Shown one piece after another: positions 12,690 to 24,605 of a stretch of DNA of 64,000 nucleotides. The stretch comes from Homalodisca vitripennis. Lineage: Eukaryota; Arthropoda; Insecta; Hemiptera; Cicadellidae. The stretch covers positions 27,389,001 to 27,453,000 of the forward strand of contig NC_060211.1 in assembly GCF_021130785.1 (NCBI RefSeq), read 5' to 3'. Within the stretch, counting starts at the first letter, position 1; each line of letters starts with the position of its first letter. The notes below the pieces were generated by a model. It saw nothing but the letters and a program-made list of their open reading frames with translations, ran no database searches and was not told the DNA's origin. The position numbers were made by a program, and so were the translations under genes.

Positions 12690-13640
12690 AAATTTGATCT
12701 GTTCTAGATTATCTTTCCTCGTTTATCACAAACTGTTCCTCAAATGCCTCTTTGGTTTTATTACCATCTGTTTCAATCAATGTACGTTCAAGGGCTATAT
12801 TACGTCATTTGCAGATAATACAGCTTTATGCTACTAATGATAGGAATGAAATTGAAATACAAACAAAGGATGATATGTGTAGTCTTGGTTTTTGGTTTTG
12901 TAAAATAATATGGTCTTAAATGCGAAAAAAAACAAAACACATAAATTTTAATTTAAGATATAAAAGCATTTTTTAGAGTAAAATATTGTTTCAAAATGTC
13001 CTAATTGCTTATGTGACGAGTTTGATTTGTGTAACTGTAACTGTGTGTAACTGACTGTAAGGACATACTGGAAGATGAGTATAATTATATTTGGGAGTAT
13101 TTGTTGATAGGGACTAAGTTGCAACAAAACATATTGCCAATTTAAAATAAAAAATTAATAGTGTATTAAGAGTTTTATATTTTGTAAGAAATATGTCTGA
13201 TGAGGCTATTTTAAAAATGCTCTATTTATATCTCATTCAAAGTAGGCTTCATTACGGCATAACTAATTGGGGAGAAACATATCTTACAAAACTCAAACCT
13301 TTATTAACTATACAAAAGAAATATATTCGAATTGTTTGTAAAACGCCTTCTTTACCACTTTTCCAATACTTCATCGTATAAATATGTATGTTTTCAAGGT
13401 TATGTGCTTATTTTTTATAAAAAGTAGGAACTGTGCTGCAATTGTAGGCTACATTATAGACAGAAATTACGAAACACAGACGGTTATTCCGTCCCAAAGC
13501 CCAATGTTACTTATTTTACATAAAACATTTTGTTACCTAGGACCTAAGTTTTTTAATATGATACCTCCTAAGTTAAGGAGTGTTAATAGTGTACAAGTGT
13601 TTAGTAAATAGGCCTATGTTAAGGATTGGATTATGTGTAG
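12690..13640 (+). mobile_element. Degenerate non-LTR retrotransposon, RT C-terminal half
   Basis: Broken frames on the plus strand read as the second half of a jockey/CR1-like reverse transcriptase. A decayed F-A-D-(D/N)-T-A-L catalytic box lies at about 12795-12830, where the second Asp codon has become Asn. The thumb-type block L-I-Q-S-R-L-H-Y-G-I-T-N-W-G follows at about 13230-13275, and the C-terminal block with G-P-K-F-F-N-M-I-P lies at 13530-13570. Several stops and frame changes show it is dead. A 3' UTR may run to the AATAAATAAAGATTATTAT run near 14300. Confidence 0.75.
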
Positions 13641-14769
13641 AACAATTAGAGCAAGTTTTCTTTTATATTGTGCGTTAAATGCTGAAGTGTAAACCTGTGA
13701 AAATGTAATCCTAACAAAAACGAGTAAGTTAGTTTCTAGGTTAAGTTTTAAATAGTAGCTTACCTTGATACAGTATTCCAATTACACAAAAGTTTATTCA
13801 CTCACACAAACACAACTACATGTCATATAAATCACAATAAACACATTACAAATATAAACACTTTAACACAAACACACACGCACGCGCACACACGAACCTA
13901 AGAACAACCACGCACTGAAGACATTTTTAACGACATAAGATTTTATTGGTTTGCATTGTTGTTCGTCAATTAATTAATCTAGGTCAGCGACCTCCCCTCC
14001 CTCCCCCGCCTGAGCTTATCTATCAGCTGTCCGGTCTGCTGGCACGGGGATGGTAATGTTTGGGATGATTATGTATTTCATTTGTATATTATTTTGCCAG
14101 CCGTTAAAATAACTTTAGATTTTGTCATCCAATCAGGCTAGGTCTGGGAGATTCCTCTATATTCTATTTATTGTTGGAAATTTAACAGAGAATGTGATTT
14201 TTTGTGTTATTAGGTAAGATTTTATTTTTATGTACAAAGTGGTATTTCGGGTTGATATGAAATTGTACATTTTCATGTATATTTGTAATAAATTAGAGGA
14301 ATAAATAAAGATTATTATAATTGTTTTTATTAATACTATTATTTATTTTCAAATACAACAAGATTTTCACCAAAAACTCGTTTCAAATTCAAAAATAGTT
14401 AACGAGCGAGTAAATTCGAAAACCATATTTGCTGTATAATAAATACGGTATGATTTATCTCTTCAATCGATGCAATCTCTTGTAAAACATTCACATTTCT
14501 ATGTACAATTCCCATTGTTATTAAAAATTCAACTTTCCACCAAGTGTTGTAAAGAACAAGTTCTATTTCTCTAAAACTTTGCAATAAATTGTAAGGATAT
14601 TTCACGCATTGGTGCATACATTTTCACGTAATTGTATTGTGCAGTTTCGAAATTTAGAGCAATCTTGGATATCTTCAGGGCTCTGATATTTATATACAGA
14701 ACTAAATTTGAAATGGGAAATGTTTGCCATCCTAAAATACTAACATTGTCTAGTATACTGAATTTGTTT

Positions 14770-14827
<58 letters not shown>
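14770..14827. repeat. Poly(T) tract of about 58 bases
   Basis: An uninterrupted T run, perhaps the reverse of a retroposon poly(A) tail, although nothing recognisable flanks it. The poly-Phe frame across it is an artefact. Confidence 0.9.
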
Positions 14828-14830
<3 letters not shown>

Positions 14831-14839
14831 CTCTGTGAC

Positions 14840-15735
14840 AAATAGATAGGTAGGTATACTGTGTTATAACTTTAATTGTTCTTATTATGTGTTGTCATCA
14901 ATTGCTTTTCATCACTGTCTTTTATATTATTATTACATAATTTCGTGAAAGTTTCTGAATTTTGTTCTCATAACACTTTCTTCTAATAAAGAAAAATTAA
15001 TTGGCCAATTCAACTAATATTGTAACTTCCAGTACACAAATGATTACACTTCACGTTTTTGTAGTTAATACGCAAAATTAATGATAAATGGCAAATTTTA
15101 GGTCAAAATTTTAGATCAGATTTTAATGTTCATTATTTAATTGAATGTAGGCTACATAGAATATATAGAATGTAGTAATAATCAATGAATTTCCAGTATT
15201 CGTCCCAATTTGTAAATTCATATTAAAACATTAAAATCTCATCTAGTTCTCACAAATAAAAAAAAACAAATATTTCCTTCATTTAGTGTAATAATTGATA
15301 AACGGGAAGATTTAAACACAATACTTAAAAAAAACTTACTACAAAAAGTTATTCTATATAAGTAGTTGATCGACTGTTTTAATTCCTGTTAATGTTCAAT
15401 GAATTCTTCAGTAAGCTTCCAAAAATGCGTACGTATTTACTCGTAAATACGTCTTTATACTCGTAAATTTAGTCGTATGACTGTGTCTTCTTAGGTACTA
15501 GAAAAAGAAAATTAGACTAACATTTCTCACATCTGATTGATTATTACCTGAGATGTTTTCTCCAGATTCAAACATCAGTGGGGATCTATGATCAGTATTT
15601 ATTCTTTACTCTACCCCTACTATCCAATAACAAATAACTCTATAGACTAAACCTAATTAATACAACAAACAGGTGTATAACATCAGTCTACTAATCATAC
15701 AAATAGTTTAAAAGAAAAGAATACTGGAGAAGATT
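14840..15735. other. Gene-free AT-rich stretch
   Basis: Nothing recognisable. A short tandem motif built on ACTCGTAAATACG lies at about 15430-15470. Confidence 0.4.
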
Positions 15736-15739
15736 GCCA

Positions 15740-15980
15740 ATAGCACAGTGCAGCGGGTACAACGGTTATCCCAAGATAACCAGATCAAACAACGTCTAGC
15801 GTGGCTGCTGCTAGGATGGGTGGCCGCTGAGCAATCCTGTCCTTGCATGCAGCCCGCCTGCCCGGCCATTGGTGGTTCGGAAGCCACCTTTAAACCGGTG
15901 GTCTCCAGGTTAAATTTAGAGAGGGCCTCTTAGCCCTAACTTCGCCTGGTAAAATAAGACATCTTTACTTTTACTTTTCT
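15740..15980 (+). mobile_element. SINE with a 5S rRNA-like segment
   Basis: Bases 15770-15835 follow the 3' half of an animal 5S rRNA: a CAACGTC word, a GCGTGG spacer, then GGATGGGTGGCCGC, close to the 5S box C region GGATGGGTGACCGC. A body with GGTGGTTCGGAAG and AGAGAGGGC blocks follows, then a GGTAAAATAAGACATCTTTAC tail. The body and tail recur in reverse at 58940-59110. 5S-derived SINEs (SINE3 class) are known in animals and have an internal Pol III promoter. The assignment here is by eye. Confidence 0.6.
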
Positions 15981-16979
15981 GTAAAATTAAAAAAATAATC
16001 TCTATCATTTTTGACATGTTATACGAGTATTAATATGTTTCTATGAGGCCAAACAAGTTAAATAGTTCAAGGAATTATTAGCGTGCGCTACAGGGGATGT
16101 GACATCCTACGCCGAGTGACGAGATGTTTATACAGGAGCGAACCTCTCTTTGTCCTGCGATGAAAGCAAACATCCAAAGTTGAACCCTTTATCATTCAAA
16201 ATAGTCTCTATGGATCTGAATAAGTGAGAGGCATAATCCAATAAAACTTAACAATGACAAAATAAAGTTATCTATGTTAATGACTTGTTCTTATTCGCTG
16301 TACGATAGAAGTTCATTAACATTCTAATTTTCTCATTAATAAAATAAATACATTGGATTTAAAATACAAAAATAGTTTGAATTCGTTATTTGGAAAATAG
16401 TTTGTAATCTGGGTGTTTCTCAAACCATATAACACTTCTTAGTAATGTAGTATAGGATTCAAAATAATGATATATCTTTCTATGAGCATGAACATTCTTC
16501 ATTTAGGGGCTACAGGGCTCTACAATTAGCGAACAAACATTATTGCTTCATTATCTTAACTTCACTAACCAATGAACATTACAGGGTTCGTCATCTGGAG
16601 TAAAGTCAATGTAAAACTATATTTTAGCCTTAAAAGTACGTGGGCTAGTTTTTGGAATTACCGTTAACCTTGACTAGACACTTTTTATAATGAAAACAGT
16701 TTTTTATTAAAGGAACTATTTTTTATGAGTTGTAAATTAAAATGTCCCGGTGTCGGTTTAAAACTACTGCGGTCTTAATCGCTATAACGAAAACCTGTTT
16801 TTAATGGAGTTTGAGGAGAATATATTTGGTAAATAGCATTACTGGATATATTTTTGTGAAAAATCTTATTTCTATGTGTAGAATATATTACGAAGGTTTT
16901 CACATGATTTCATAAATACCCTCAGTATAAAATTCAGTACCTTGTTTAAGTTTTTTATTGACGATGGATGATTTGAAAG

Positions 16980-17386
16980 GACAACAGGTCTTTTGACATT
17001 TGCCGTCATTATTATGTAACAAAAGAACATAACTTCCTTTTATGTTACACCAAAGAACACCTCGTCCTTTTATGTAACATGTCCGTGCAACATGTGTTGC
17101 GTAGTGCACTTGTTCAGTGCAGTAATAGTATTTGCGATCATTCTCGCCAGTCTGGACTTACAAGTACATATGCTTGTTTTATACGTAACATTTGTTCTGT
17201 TGTCAAGTTAGACTCTGGCAAGTTCCCACCACATTTTCATTAGTTTTTCATTGTTTCTGCATGCTTAACCCTATTTCTTAAGGTATTTTGACACTTGAAG
17301 AAGAGGGTACATCCCAATCCTCGAAACTTCGTGTTCTTTTTGTAACATAAAAATGGCAAATGTCAAAAATCTTGTTATCTTTTTAA
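16980..17386. repeat. Inverted-repeat element of the GACATTTGCC family
   Basis: Ends at 16984-17029 and 17331-17386 are inverted copies of each other (GACATTTGCC, then a GTAACAAAAGAAC word). Inside, at 17297-17334, lies TTGAAGAAGAGG, a loop, CCTC and GAAAC. This is the same arrangement as at 2996-3215 and 56556-57032. It is non-coding and about 400 bp long. I take it as a non-autonomous derivative or terminal remnant of a Penelope-like element. Confidence 0.5.
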
Positions 17387-18169
17387 TTTAATACAAGAAA
17401 CACAAAAATACTCTCCATTCCAATCTGCCTCATTCCGATATACTAACCTGCTTTATGGCGCCTTCTGAAGATTCAAAAGGTTTCATAATCTATGACATAA
17501 ATAATAGGAAGAGCTAATAAGCCGAATTAGTTTAACTCAGATGTATGAGGCGATAAAAATTACCCATCCGGTTTCTCCGAAAGTTTAGGGTCATAACTTA
17601 GGTTCATTAAACCACTAACTGCTTGAGATCTCCAATCGCTGCATGTAATGTAAATGCGCAGTCAAATCTGATTACTCAGAACCTACGCCGTTTATGTTTG
17701 GAACATGTCAAGAGGAACATAATGAGAGAAGAGGAAGTTGTCACTGATGTTACCCGAAATATTATGGGTGTGAAGCTCAACACTGATGTTGCCTGTGCTG
17801 ATAGAAGCTATCAGCACTGATGTGTTCTAATAACTAACTGAAGTTAGTTTTAACTACTTAGTTTTCAATTTTTATTTCATTTACATCACCAACATTTTAC
17901 TAGTGTAAATTGATCTGATAACGCTAATGTATTATATTGGCTATGATACGTAATCTTGTGTTCATATACTATATGGTCATCCAAATATTATATAATTCAT
18001 TACTCCATGGATTTAGGCATACTTAAATTGGCTGTATGAAAAATATAATTGTGGCAAAATTGCAAAATTACTTCTCTTTAACCAATTCTAGAAAATCTTT
18101 AAAACTAAGATAACGTTTATTGTAAAAACAAACTGCACATGTGTTGACAAAAACTTGGTAAGTTGAATG

Positions 18170-19110
18170 GCTGTTTAGTAAATCCGTAGCTTACGAGAGG
18201 AATGCGATTGGTTCTCTGGATCCTCACAAAAACGATAACAGAAACTGCCTCTATCGGCTTAGCCCGGATTGTTCCTCATTTCTCACTACATTGGAAAAAC
18301 ATTATCCAATGGAGCATATAGTAAATCAATAGCTGGATTTGCGTGATGGAATCTGCCATATGGACAAAATAATTTATGTTTATAATTTAACATGTGATTG
18401 TTATTATCGTTGCAATGTTTATAAAGTTCTGTTTTAACCTACGCCTTGAAGAAAATATTAATACACTGCTATACTAATATTGAATTACAATATTTATCAG
18501 ATTATTACTTAACTTAACATGGTGCCGAAACCCAATCGTAATAAAAAGCTGAGTTATCAAGAAACACAACTTTAAAGACACACAACAACAATTTCAAACC
18601 AGAAATGGGCTAGTAGAGGAGGTGATGGAGATGACAGATCGATGAGTCTGGAGCCACCTAAACCTGTCATCATCAACAACGACATTGAGATGGCGACTCG
18701 TTGGGAGCTTTGGCTCAGCAGTTTTGCTGAAGCTACTAATTTATATTCCAAAAGTGATTAAAACAAGTCGTTACGTTCATGGCCACCATAATGGAGCATT
18801 CCATGAATATTTATCACTCTTTCAAATTCTTAGGTGAAAATGTGTTAGATTTAAATGGTACTATATCTAAGTTTCACAAATATTTTGTAAAGAAATCCAT
18901 CATAATATACGAGCGATTTCTCTTTAATAAACTGAAAAATCAGAAAGGGAACATTTAAATGACTTTAGGATAAGAAATATCATACTGGACAATAAAAGAC
19001 AATTTGAGTGGAACTTTATGGACATTATTTTGTCAACTTTCTACTGCCATAGAATCGAAGGTAAAGAACCCCGCAGGTTAGCAGAAGGAGTATTTTACAA
19101 CTAGCTGACA
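18170..19110 (+). mobile_element. Gypsy-type LTR retrotransposon remnant: LTR end, PBS and gag
   Basis: TGGTGCCGAAACCC at about 18521-18534 is a tRNA primer-binding site of LTR retrotransposons; the sequence before it would be the 3' part of a 5' LTR. Downstream, decayed plus-strand frames (about 18690-19075) carry the order of an insect Gypsy gag: a W-x-L-W-L-S-S-F start, then F-x-K-Y-F-x-K-K, then Y-E-R-F-L-F-N-K, with stops and frame changes. The remnant breaks off at about 19130 against an R1-clade LINE. No pol, protease or second LTR is seen. Annotated only as a dead fragment. Confidence 0.6.
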
Positions 19111-19129
19111 TATTTTAAAGAAAAATCAC

Positions 19130-21060
19130 ACATTTATACGATAAAACACAGAGTTCTTATCCGAATTGCAAGAAAATCGTTACCAATGTACTGTAGGCAA
19201 TGTAGGTGGTGATGCATACAAAGATGTCCTGTCCGGCATTCCATACGTCCGGTCGACAGTTCTTGAGAAGCTCTGGACAACGACCAAGAGATAATCGGAC
19301 ACTCTGAAGTTCCACTGCAACGCTTCGAGCATGTTGAATTGAACTCTGCCAACGAGCAGAGTTGAATGCATTCTTTACATCTAGGGCGACCAACGATATT
19401 AGCAGCTGAGCCTGATGATAAGGTTCATCGGCGCGCCGATCACTTCCTTGATAGCAGTCAAGGTAGAGTGGCCGCTTTGAAAGCCGTGCTGCCGGTGTGA
19501 AAAGTCCCTGGCGGGTTCGATGACACTCTGCAACCTAACTTCAGCATCATCTAGTAGAGCTTACTCGCCGTGTCGAGATACAGAGTGGCCTGTACGCCGA
19601 CGGGGAGTCCGGGTTGCCCTTGCCTTTACTGTTCCAGATGGCAATGCTCTAATTTTGGTCCCCATTCCTCCGAGTCTCTTGGTTATCAGCCTGTAGTCCT
19701 TCCTCCAAGAATCGGAATACACATCCTGAAAGCTCTCTCCAGCACCTCTCTTTGCTCAGGTGGAGCGCCTTCTTTGAGGCTTTATGCTCTGCCGACCTAG
19801 CTGCTGCTTCAGGTGCACCTTCTTTCTAGCACGCTGAGCTCTTCTTCTATGCATCACAGCTGTCCTCCTGAGCTCTGTGATCTCGACCGTCCCTCAGTAT
19901 GCTTGGCGATGATCTCGGTAAGGTTTCCACCGAGGCGTAGATGAGTCGCAAGAGAGCTGTATCAGTCCCATGGTAGAATCTATAAGAGATTTCACCCCCA
20001 TCCTGTGTGTACTTCAGGCGAGCTTTCACACTAACCTCGAGACGTCAACTTAGCTCGACGCTGAATTTTTCCCTGTCCATCTTAGCCGTATTCCAAGTGG
20101 TTTCGGGTACTCATTCGCTGAACTCGTTCTCTATCTGCCAAACGGAAGGAGATGAATTCGTGGTCACTGGCAGTGTACACGTCCTTCACCCCCAATCCGA
20201 CAGCATAGTGGGCACATCGCCCGATACCATCGTAATTTCTGGTATTGACTCGCCGAAATCAGGTCTTCGGTACGTCGGCTTTGAACCTCTATTTGCTACT
20301 TCCAATTCGAGTTGGAGCCCATCTCCAGAATGAGTTTTTCTGGTTGATAGTGACGGACATGCCCCATTCAACGGCTCTTGCATTGTAGTCGCCCGTCAAA
20401 GTACCACGGCCGCGGGCACTCTAGACACTGTCCTCCTACTATGTACTCCAATTTCTCCCTATACTCTTGGGTGGAGTAGTTGGGAGAACGGTACACGCTG
20501 AACACCTGTTGCTACCTAACCCAGACGTGAACGTCCTCGGGCCCATGAGCGAGGACTTTAACACCGCGATTATCAGGAATCCATAAAGCCACAGTTCCCT
20601 GTCCGTGAAAGAACCGAGATGGGCTAGCTCTGGCCCGGTAGTACTCACTGGGAATCACTAACCGGGTCTCGGTCTAGCACGCAAGCTTGTTGAGGATGGA
20701 GTCGGCAGCTTAGCACCTCTGCAGGTTTCCCTCGAGGAACCGTCATTTCGTTTTTTGGAGAAGGCTTTTTTGGCATCGAGCGCCTTTCTGAATGCTTGCA
20801 TGTCCCAGAGCCAGGAGCATGATCTCTGGGTGTTCCAGAAAGATCTGCGCACAGGACACATTTTAAAACAAAAGATCTGCTGCCTGTTAGTCTTATCCGA
20901 CACATTTCCAACAGTCCCAGCTCCTGTCAGGACCAGAGCAATTCCTGCGTATGTGGCCGTACCTGAGGTATCGGTAACACCGGTCTAACTCCACCCGCCT
21001 CCGTATTCTATAGAAGCCAGCCGACCATTATCTTCCCCTTCTCGAGAATTTTAGAACTCT
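19130..21060 (-). mobile_element. R1-clade non-LTR retrotransposon, fragmented
   Basis: Read on the minus strand from high to low coordinates. A CCHC-like knuckle (C-Y-R-Y-L-R-Y-G-H-I-R-R-N-C, second Cys lost) lies at about 20960-20900, typical of R1 ORF1 ends. An APE-type endonuclease follows at about 20660-20000 with N-Y-S-T-Q-E-Y and G-D-Y-N-A-R blocks. RT start blocks then appear (H-G-F-Q-S-G-H-S-T at about 19490, L-D-V-K-N-A-F-N-S-A-R-W at about 19385-19350). The frame is broken many times, and everything after the first RT blocks is missing. Composition is GC-richer than the flanks. Confidence 0.8.
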
Positions 21061-21099
21061 CAGAACTCTCGAGAATTGCCATTCTCGCCTCCGAGACAC

Positions 21100-22600
21100 T
21101 CAAGCTCTAAAATGAATCTTGTAAGCTATCTTATTTTCTTCACAGGTCAATAAATATTCTAGGGACCACGTTGCTTACGAAATTAAATATAATATAGATG
21201 TGTCATGCATACTTAGTAAAACTTTCCACAACAAAAGAGTTTGTAGCAGACAAGTAATAACAGATAATTCTAATCAATGAGCTGTGATAAATACGTGAAG
21301 AGTATACGACCGGCCGGACAGACAGTGTAACTGACGTGACTGGAGGTGAAAGGGGCAGCACCTCGGTCTGTATTAAACTCTGGCCTTTTTAATACCCAAT
21401 CAAAATCAGCCAAGTCGGGTTTAAAGTTAGATGGGCCTTTTAGAAGTTTTAACTTACTTCATTTCTTTCGATTACATTTTCATGAACCCCTTTACTAATA
21501 TCTAGATCATAATTACTCTATTTTTATAAGACTCCAAAATGTATATGACTGATATTCGCCAATGGCGTATTAGGAGCTAATGATGACAGTAAACCTACTT
21601 GCTGGCACTCTTGGCCTTCGAAGTGTTGTAGTCATTGGCAGTTGGTAATAGATTTCTGTTATAATCTATGAAGTTGTGTTGTGCTGTTGTGCTATTTGTT
21701 CTGCTAGGCTGTCCTGTCACAGTCATATGATTATAGTATATTAGTAAATTGGTTTTGGTTAGGATGATGGAGTATACTTCCTAGTTATTATGACCTGGTA
21801 GAAATCACTTAGTGTAATACACCATAATTTCCCATAACAATAATTGTTTCGCTATTTTCTAGCCAAAATATTAGTGAAGACCGTTATTTTGCATTAATAA
21901 GTTGATCATTCACGTCTTATTTTGAAAACAAAAATCAGGCCAATCAGTACTTCGGCAATGGAGTTTGAAGGAAAATATAATACTAAAAGTCCAGGTAAAT
22001 TAGACTAATATTGAATGGATGTGGCTTAATTTACAGTTTCAAGTCAATTTTCTCCTTTGGCCTATGTAGCCTAGTCTAGTTAATTTTTATACATATCCTT
22101 ATATAACTTAATTATGCCTTAACCCTAGTAGTGTTATATTAATATATTATACTCATATTAATATATTAATTTCCGTCACACTTAATTATGCCTTAACCCT
22201 AGTAGTGGCATGAAGTTTACTTTTTAAAAGATAGAGGATACTGTTTTTCTTGGTAATTGTCACATTAACTGCCGGAGCGGCAAAATACGAGTTTCACATT
22301 ATTAACTTATTGGAATCGTCCTACATACAGAACAAAACAATATAAGGTTTGACGAGGTGGAAATGAGATATCATAACGAAGTTCTAGAACATCAAAAATG
22401 GAACAACTGTTCAAGCGCGGAGCAATATTTCCATGTTCTACATCCACATCGGGCATCACGTGACCTTTTGTGACCATGATTCAACCTTGTGATGACGTCA
22501 TCGGATGCGGCGCCATCTTTGCAAACGTATATGAAAAATAATATTGAAATGAGCAGAATTTTGATCCAAATGAACAAGGTTTTTCTTAAATTTCTAGCTA
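21100..22600. other. Gene-free stretch
   Basis: I see no gene. A direct repeat built on CTTAATTATGCCTTAACCC occurs at about 22105 and 22180, with ATTAATATATTA words between. No RNA gene is recognised. Confidence 0.4.
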
Positions 22601-22617
22601 AAAATTAATTAGTTGTT

Positions 22618-22815
22618 ATCGAGTTGAGACGAGTGCCTCCTGCCATCAGCGCAGGCTTCGGCAGCTCGATGCTGCCCCACGCTGATGTCAAGGAAAGAAA
22701 AACATCCCTTGAGATAGTACCTATCAGTAAAATTTCAAATTCTAGAGGGGCTGATCAGAAATATAAATTGAATTGTAATGGAAAGGCAATTATGTACCGT
22801 GTAAAAAACTTAATA
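22618..22815. repeat. GCCATCAGTGCGGGCTTC-family repeat, copy 1
   Basis: The block has GCCATCAGCGCAGGCTTC, then ATGCTGCC, then AAAACATCCCTTGAGATAGT, then TCAAATTCTAGAGGGG and CAATTATGTACCGTG. The copy at 61965-62115 matches over almost the whole length; shorter or more diverged copies lie at 23720-23860, 24665-24720, 25360-25440 and 31390-31470. Non-coding; class unknown. Confidence 0.65.
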
Positions 22816-22970
22816 CATCATGTATACCCCTAATATGAATACGTATATAAATGGACATTAATAGAGAACACTTACCATTACGTAGTGTGTTCCACAGAAT
22901 GTACAGAAACTAAATAATCTCGTTTCGGTCGAAACGTAACCTCTTAACATGCTCGACAAAACACTCCGAC

Positions 22971-23293
22971 ACACCAATTCACTACGATTGGTCGAACTAG
23001 TGGATGGTTGATCCATGATCGTCACGCACTCACTTGATCCAAACTACAGTACACAATATCTAGTGAAGCACTGACTTCTGCCCCGGAGCGTTCAGATAAC
23101 AGATACGCTATCAGTCCCAGCCGCAGATAATATTTACACCAGTTCACTACGATTGGTCGAACTATTGGATGGTTGATCCATGATTGTCACGCACTCACTC
23201 GATCCAAGCTTCAGTATACGTTATCTCTGACTTCTGCCCCAGAGCGCTCAGATAACAGATACGCTATCAGTCCCACCTGCAGATAATATTTAC
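22971..23293. repeat. 165-bp tandem duplication
   Basis: Two adjacent units start at 22971 and 23136, both with ACACCARTTCACTACGATTGG and ending in GCAGATAATATTTAC. They differ by scattered substitutions and a small deletion in the second copy. The boundaries are clean, so this is a local duplication with no visible coding content. Confidence 0.85.
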
Positions 23294-23719
23294 AAATATC
23301 CAGACACAGCACACAAACAGAACGTTAAAACATTAAGAACTTAACTATTTATGTATATACCCTCTAAAATCATGTTATTTGTCATTTGCACCCCCTAAAA
23401 CCATGTATATTTTTTGTTCAGGAGGATGAGCAAAATATGTTGATAACGTCAAATTCGTGATTTTCCACCTCGACCTTTAATCTTATAATTTACTTAGGAG
23501 TAGGGCTACTTTAATTTAGCCATGTTACCTAAAATGATCTACCTACTTAGAACCACTTTTATCAATTTCTTTGATAAATGATTACTGTAGCCACTTCACT
23601 CTGTATTGTTTCTACAAAGGGTTTTAAAGTAAATTTGAAAAAGACTAGAAACCAATTAAAATTAGGAAAGTGCAAATTAAAGAAGCATTGTAAAAAAAAC
23701 TAGTAGCTAAACGGGCTAA

Positions 23720-24090
23720 CAGTAATGGCTCCAGCCATCAACGCGGACTGCAGCAACATAATGCTGCCCTGTGCTAATGATAATGAATGCAAAACATCCT
23801 TTGAGATTATACCGATTATTACAATATAAAATTCTGAATGGCAATCACTAATGCCTTTGAGAGCAAAACATTATACAAACTCACGTAGAACATTATTATC
23901 CTACATAGCACGGCAATGGCCAACAAAGTACTTTTAGAACTAATTGGCTGCAGTATAGTAAGCGGCCACCACCACAAACAAATCATAATTATAAATTGGA
24001 AATATTGAAACTATTGCATACATCATTTGACCTATAGATATGGCTACAGTGTAATAAGCGTCCAACACTTGAGTGATCGATAATATTGAA
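23720..24090. repeat. GCCATCA-family copy plus CAGTRTAATAAGCGGCC termini
   Basis: 23720-23860 is a diverged copy of the repeat at 22618. 23948-23967 (CAGTATAGTAAGCGGCCACC) and 24048-24064 (CAGTGTAATAAGCGTCC) are termini of the family that also encloses the 28S fragment at 60954-61540. Confidence 0.5.
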
Positions 24091-24605
24091 TCATCAATTA
24101 GAACAATTTAAATACTATCAGACATGTTTGTTTACCCTTTTAAGTAAATTGTAACTGCCCAAACTTAGTAATGAAAGTTGTATTATTTTCTATAACCTGC
24201 ATATATTTCTTTGACTTATGAAACTATAGCTTCACTATAATGCAATCTTTAAAAATCTATAACGTAATTCAATTTGACATTATTGGTCCTAAGAAATTGA
24301 AACAATATGTGTGGTATTTGAGTAATGGCCACTAGAGATGGGAAATACTGTTGTTTGTCAATACCTATTACAAAATAACGTGTTGAGTTATTACGTTCAT
24401 GTAACCTGTTACCGTGGTTGCATGTTAGTATACAAAAATTTAACTAGGCCTAACTCACTACAATGTAACATAAACTAATAAATTTATAAACGGATTAATT
24501 CATATTTGAATATACAACACAATATTATTGGGTTCTACAAAGCCTTTGTCTACAATTTGTTACCAGACTATACATATTTACGTATTTTAAAGATAACTTT
24601 AACAA

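Noticed and set aside
13797..13890. CA-rich direct repeats as a CRISPR-like array
   Set aside because: Low-complexity CA/CG repeat with no spacer structure in a eukaryotic genome.
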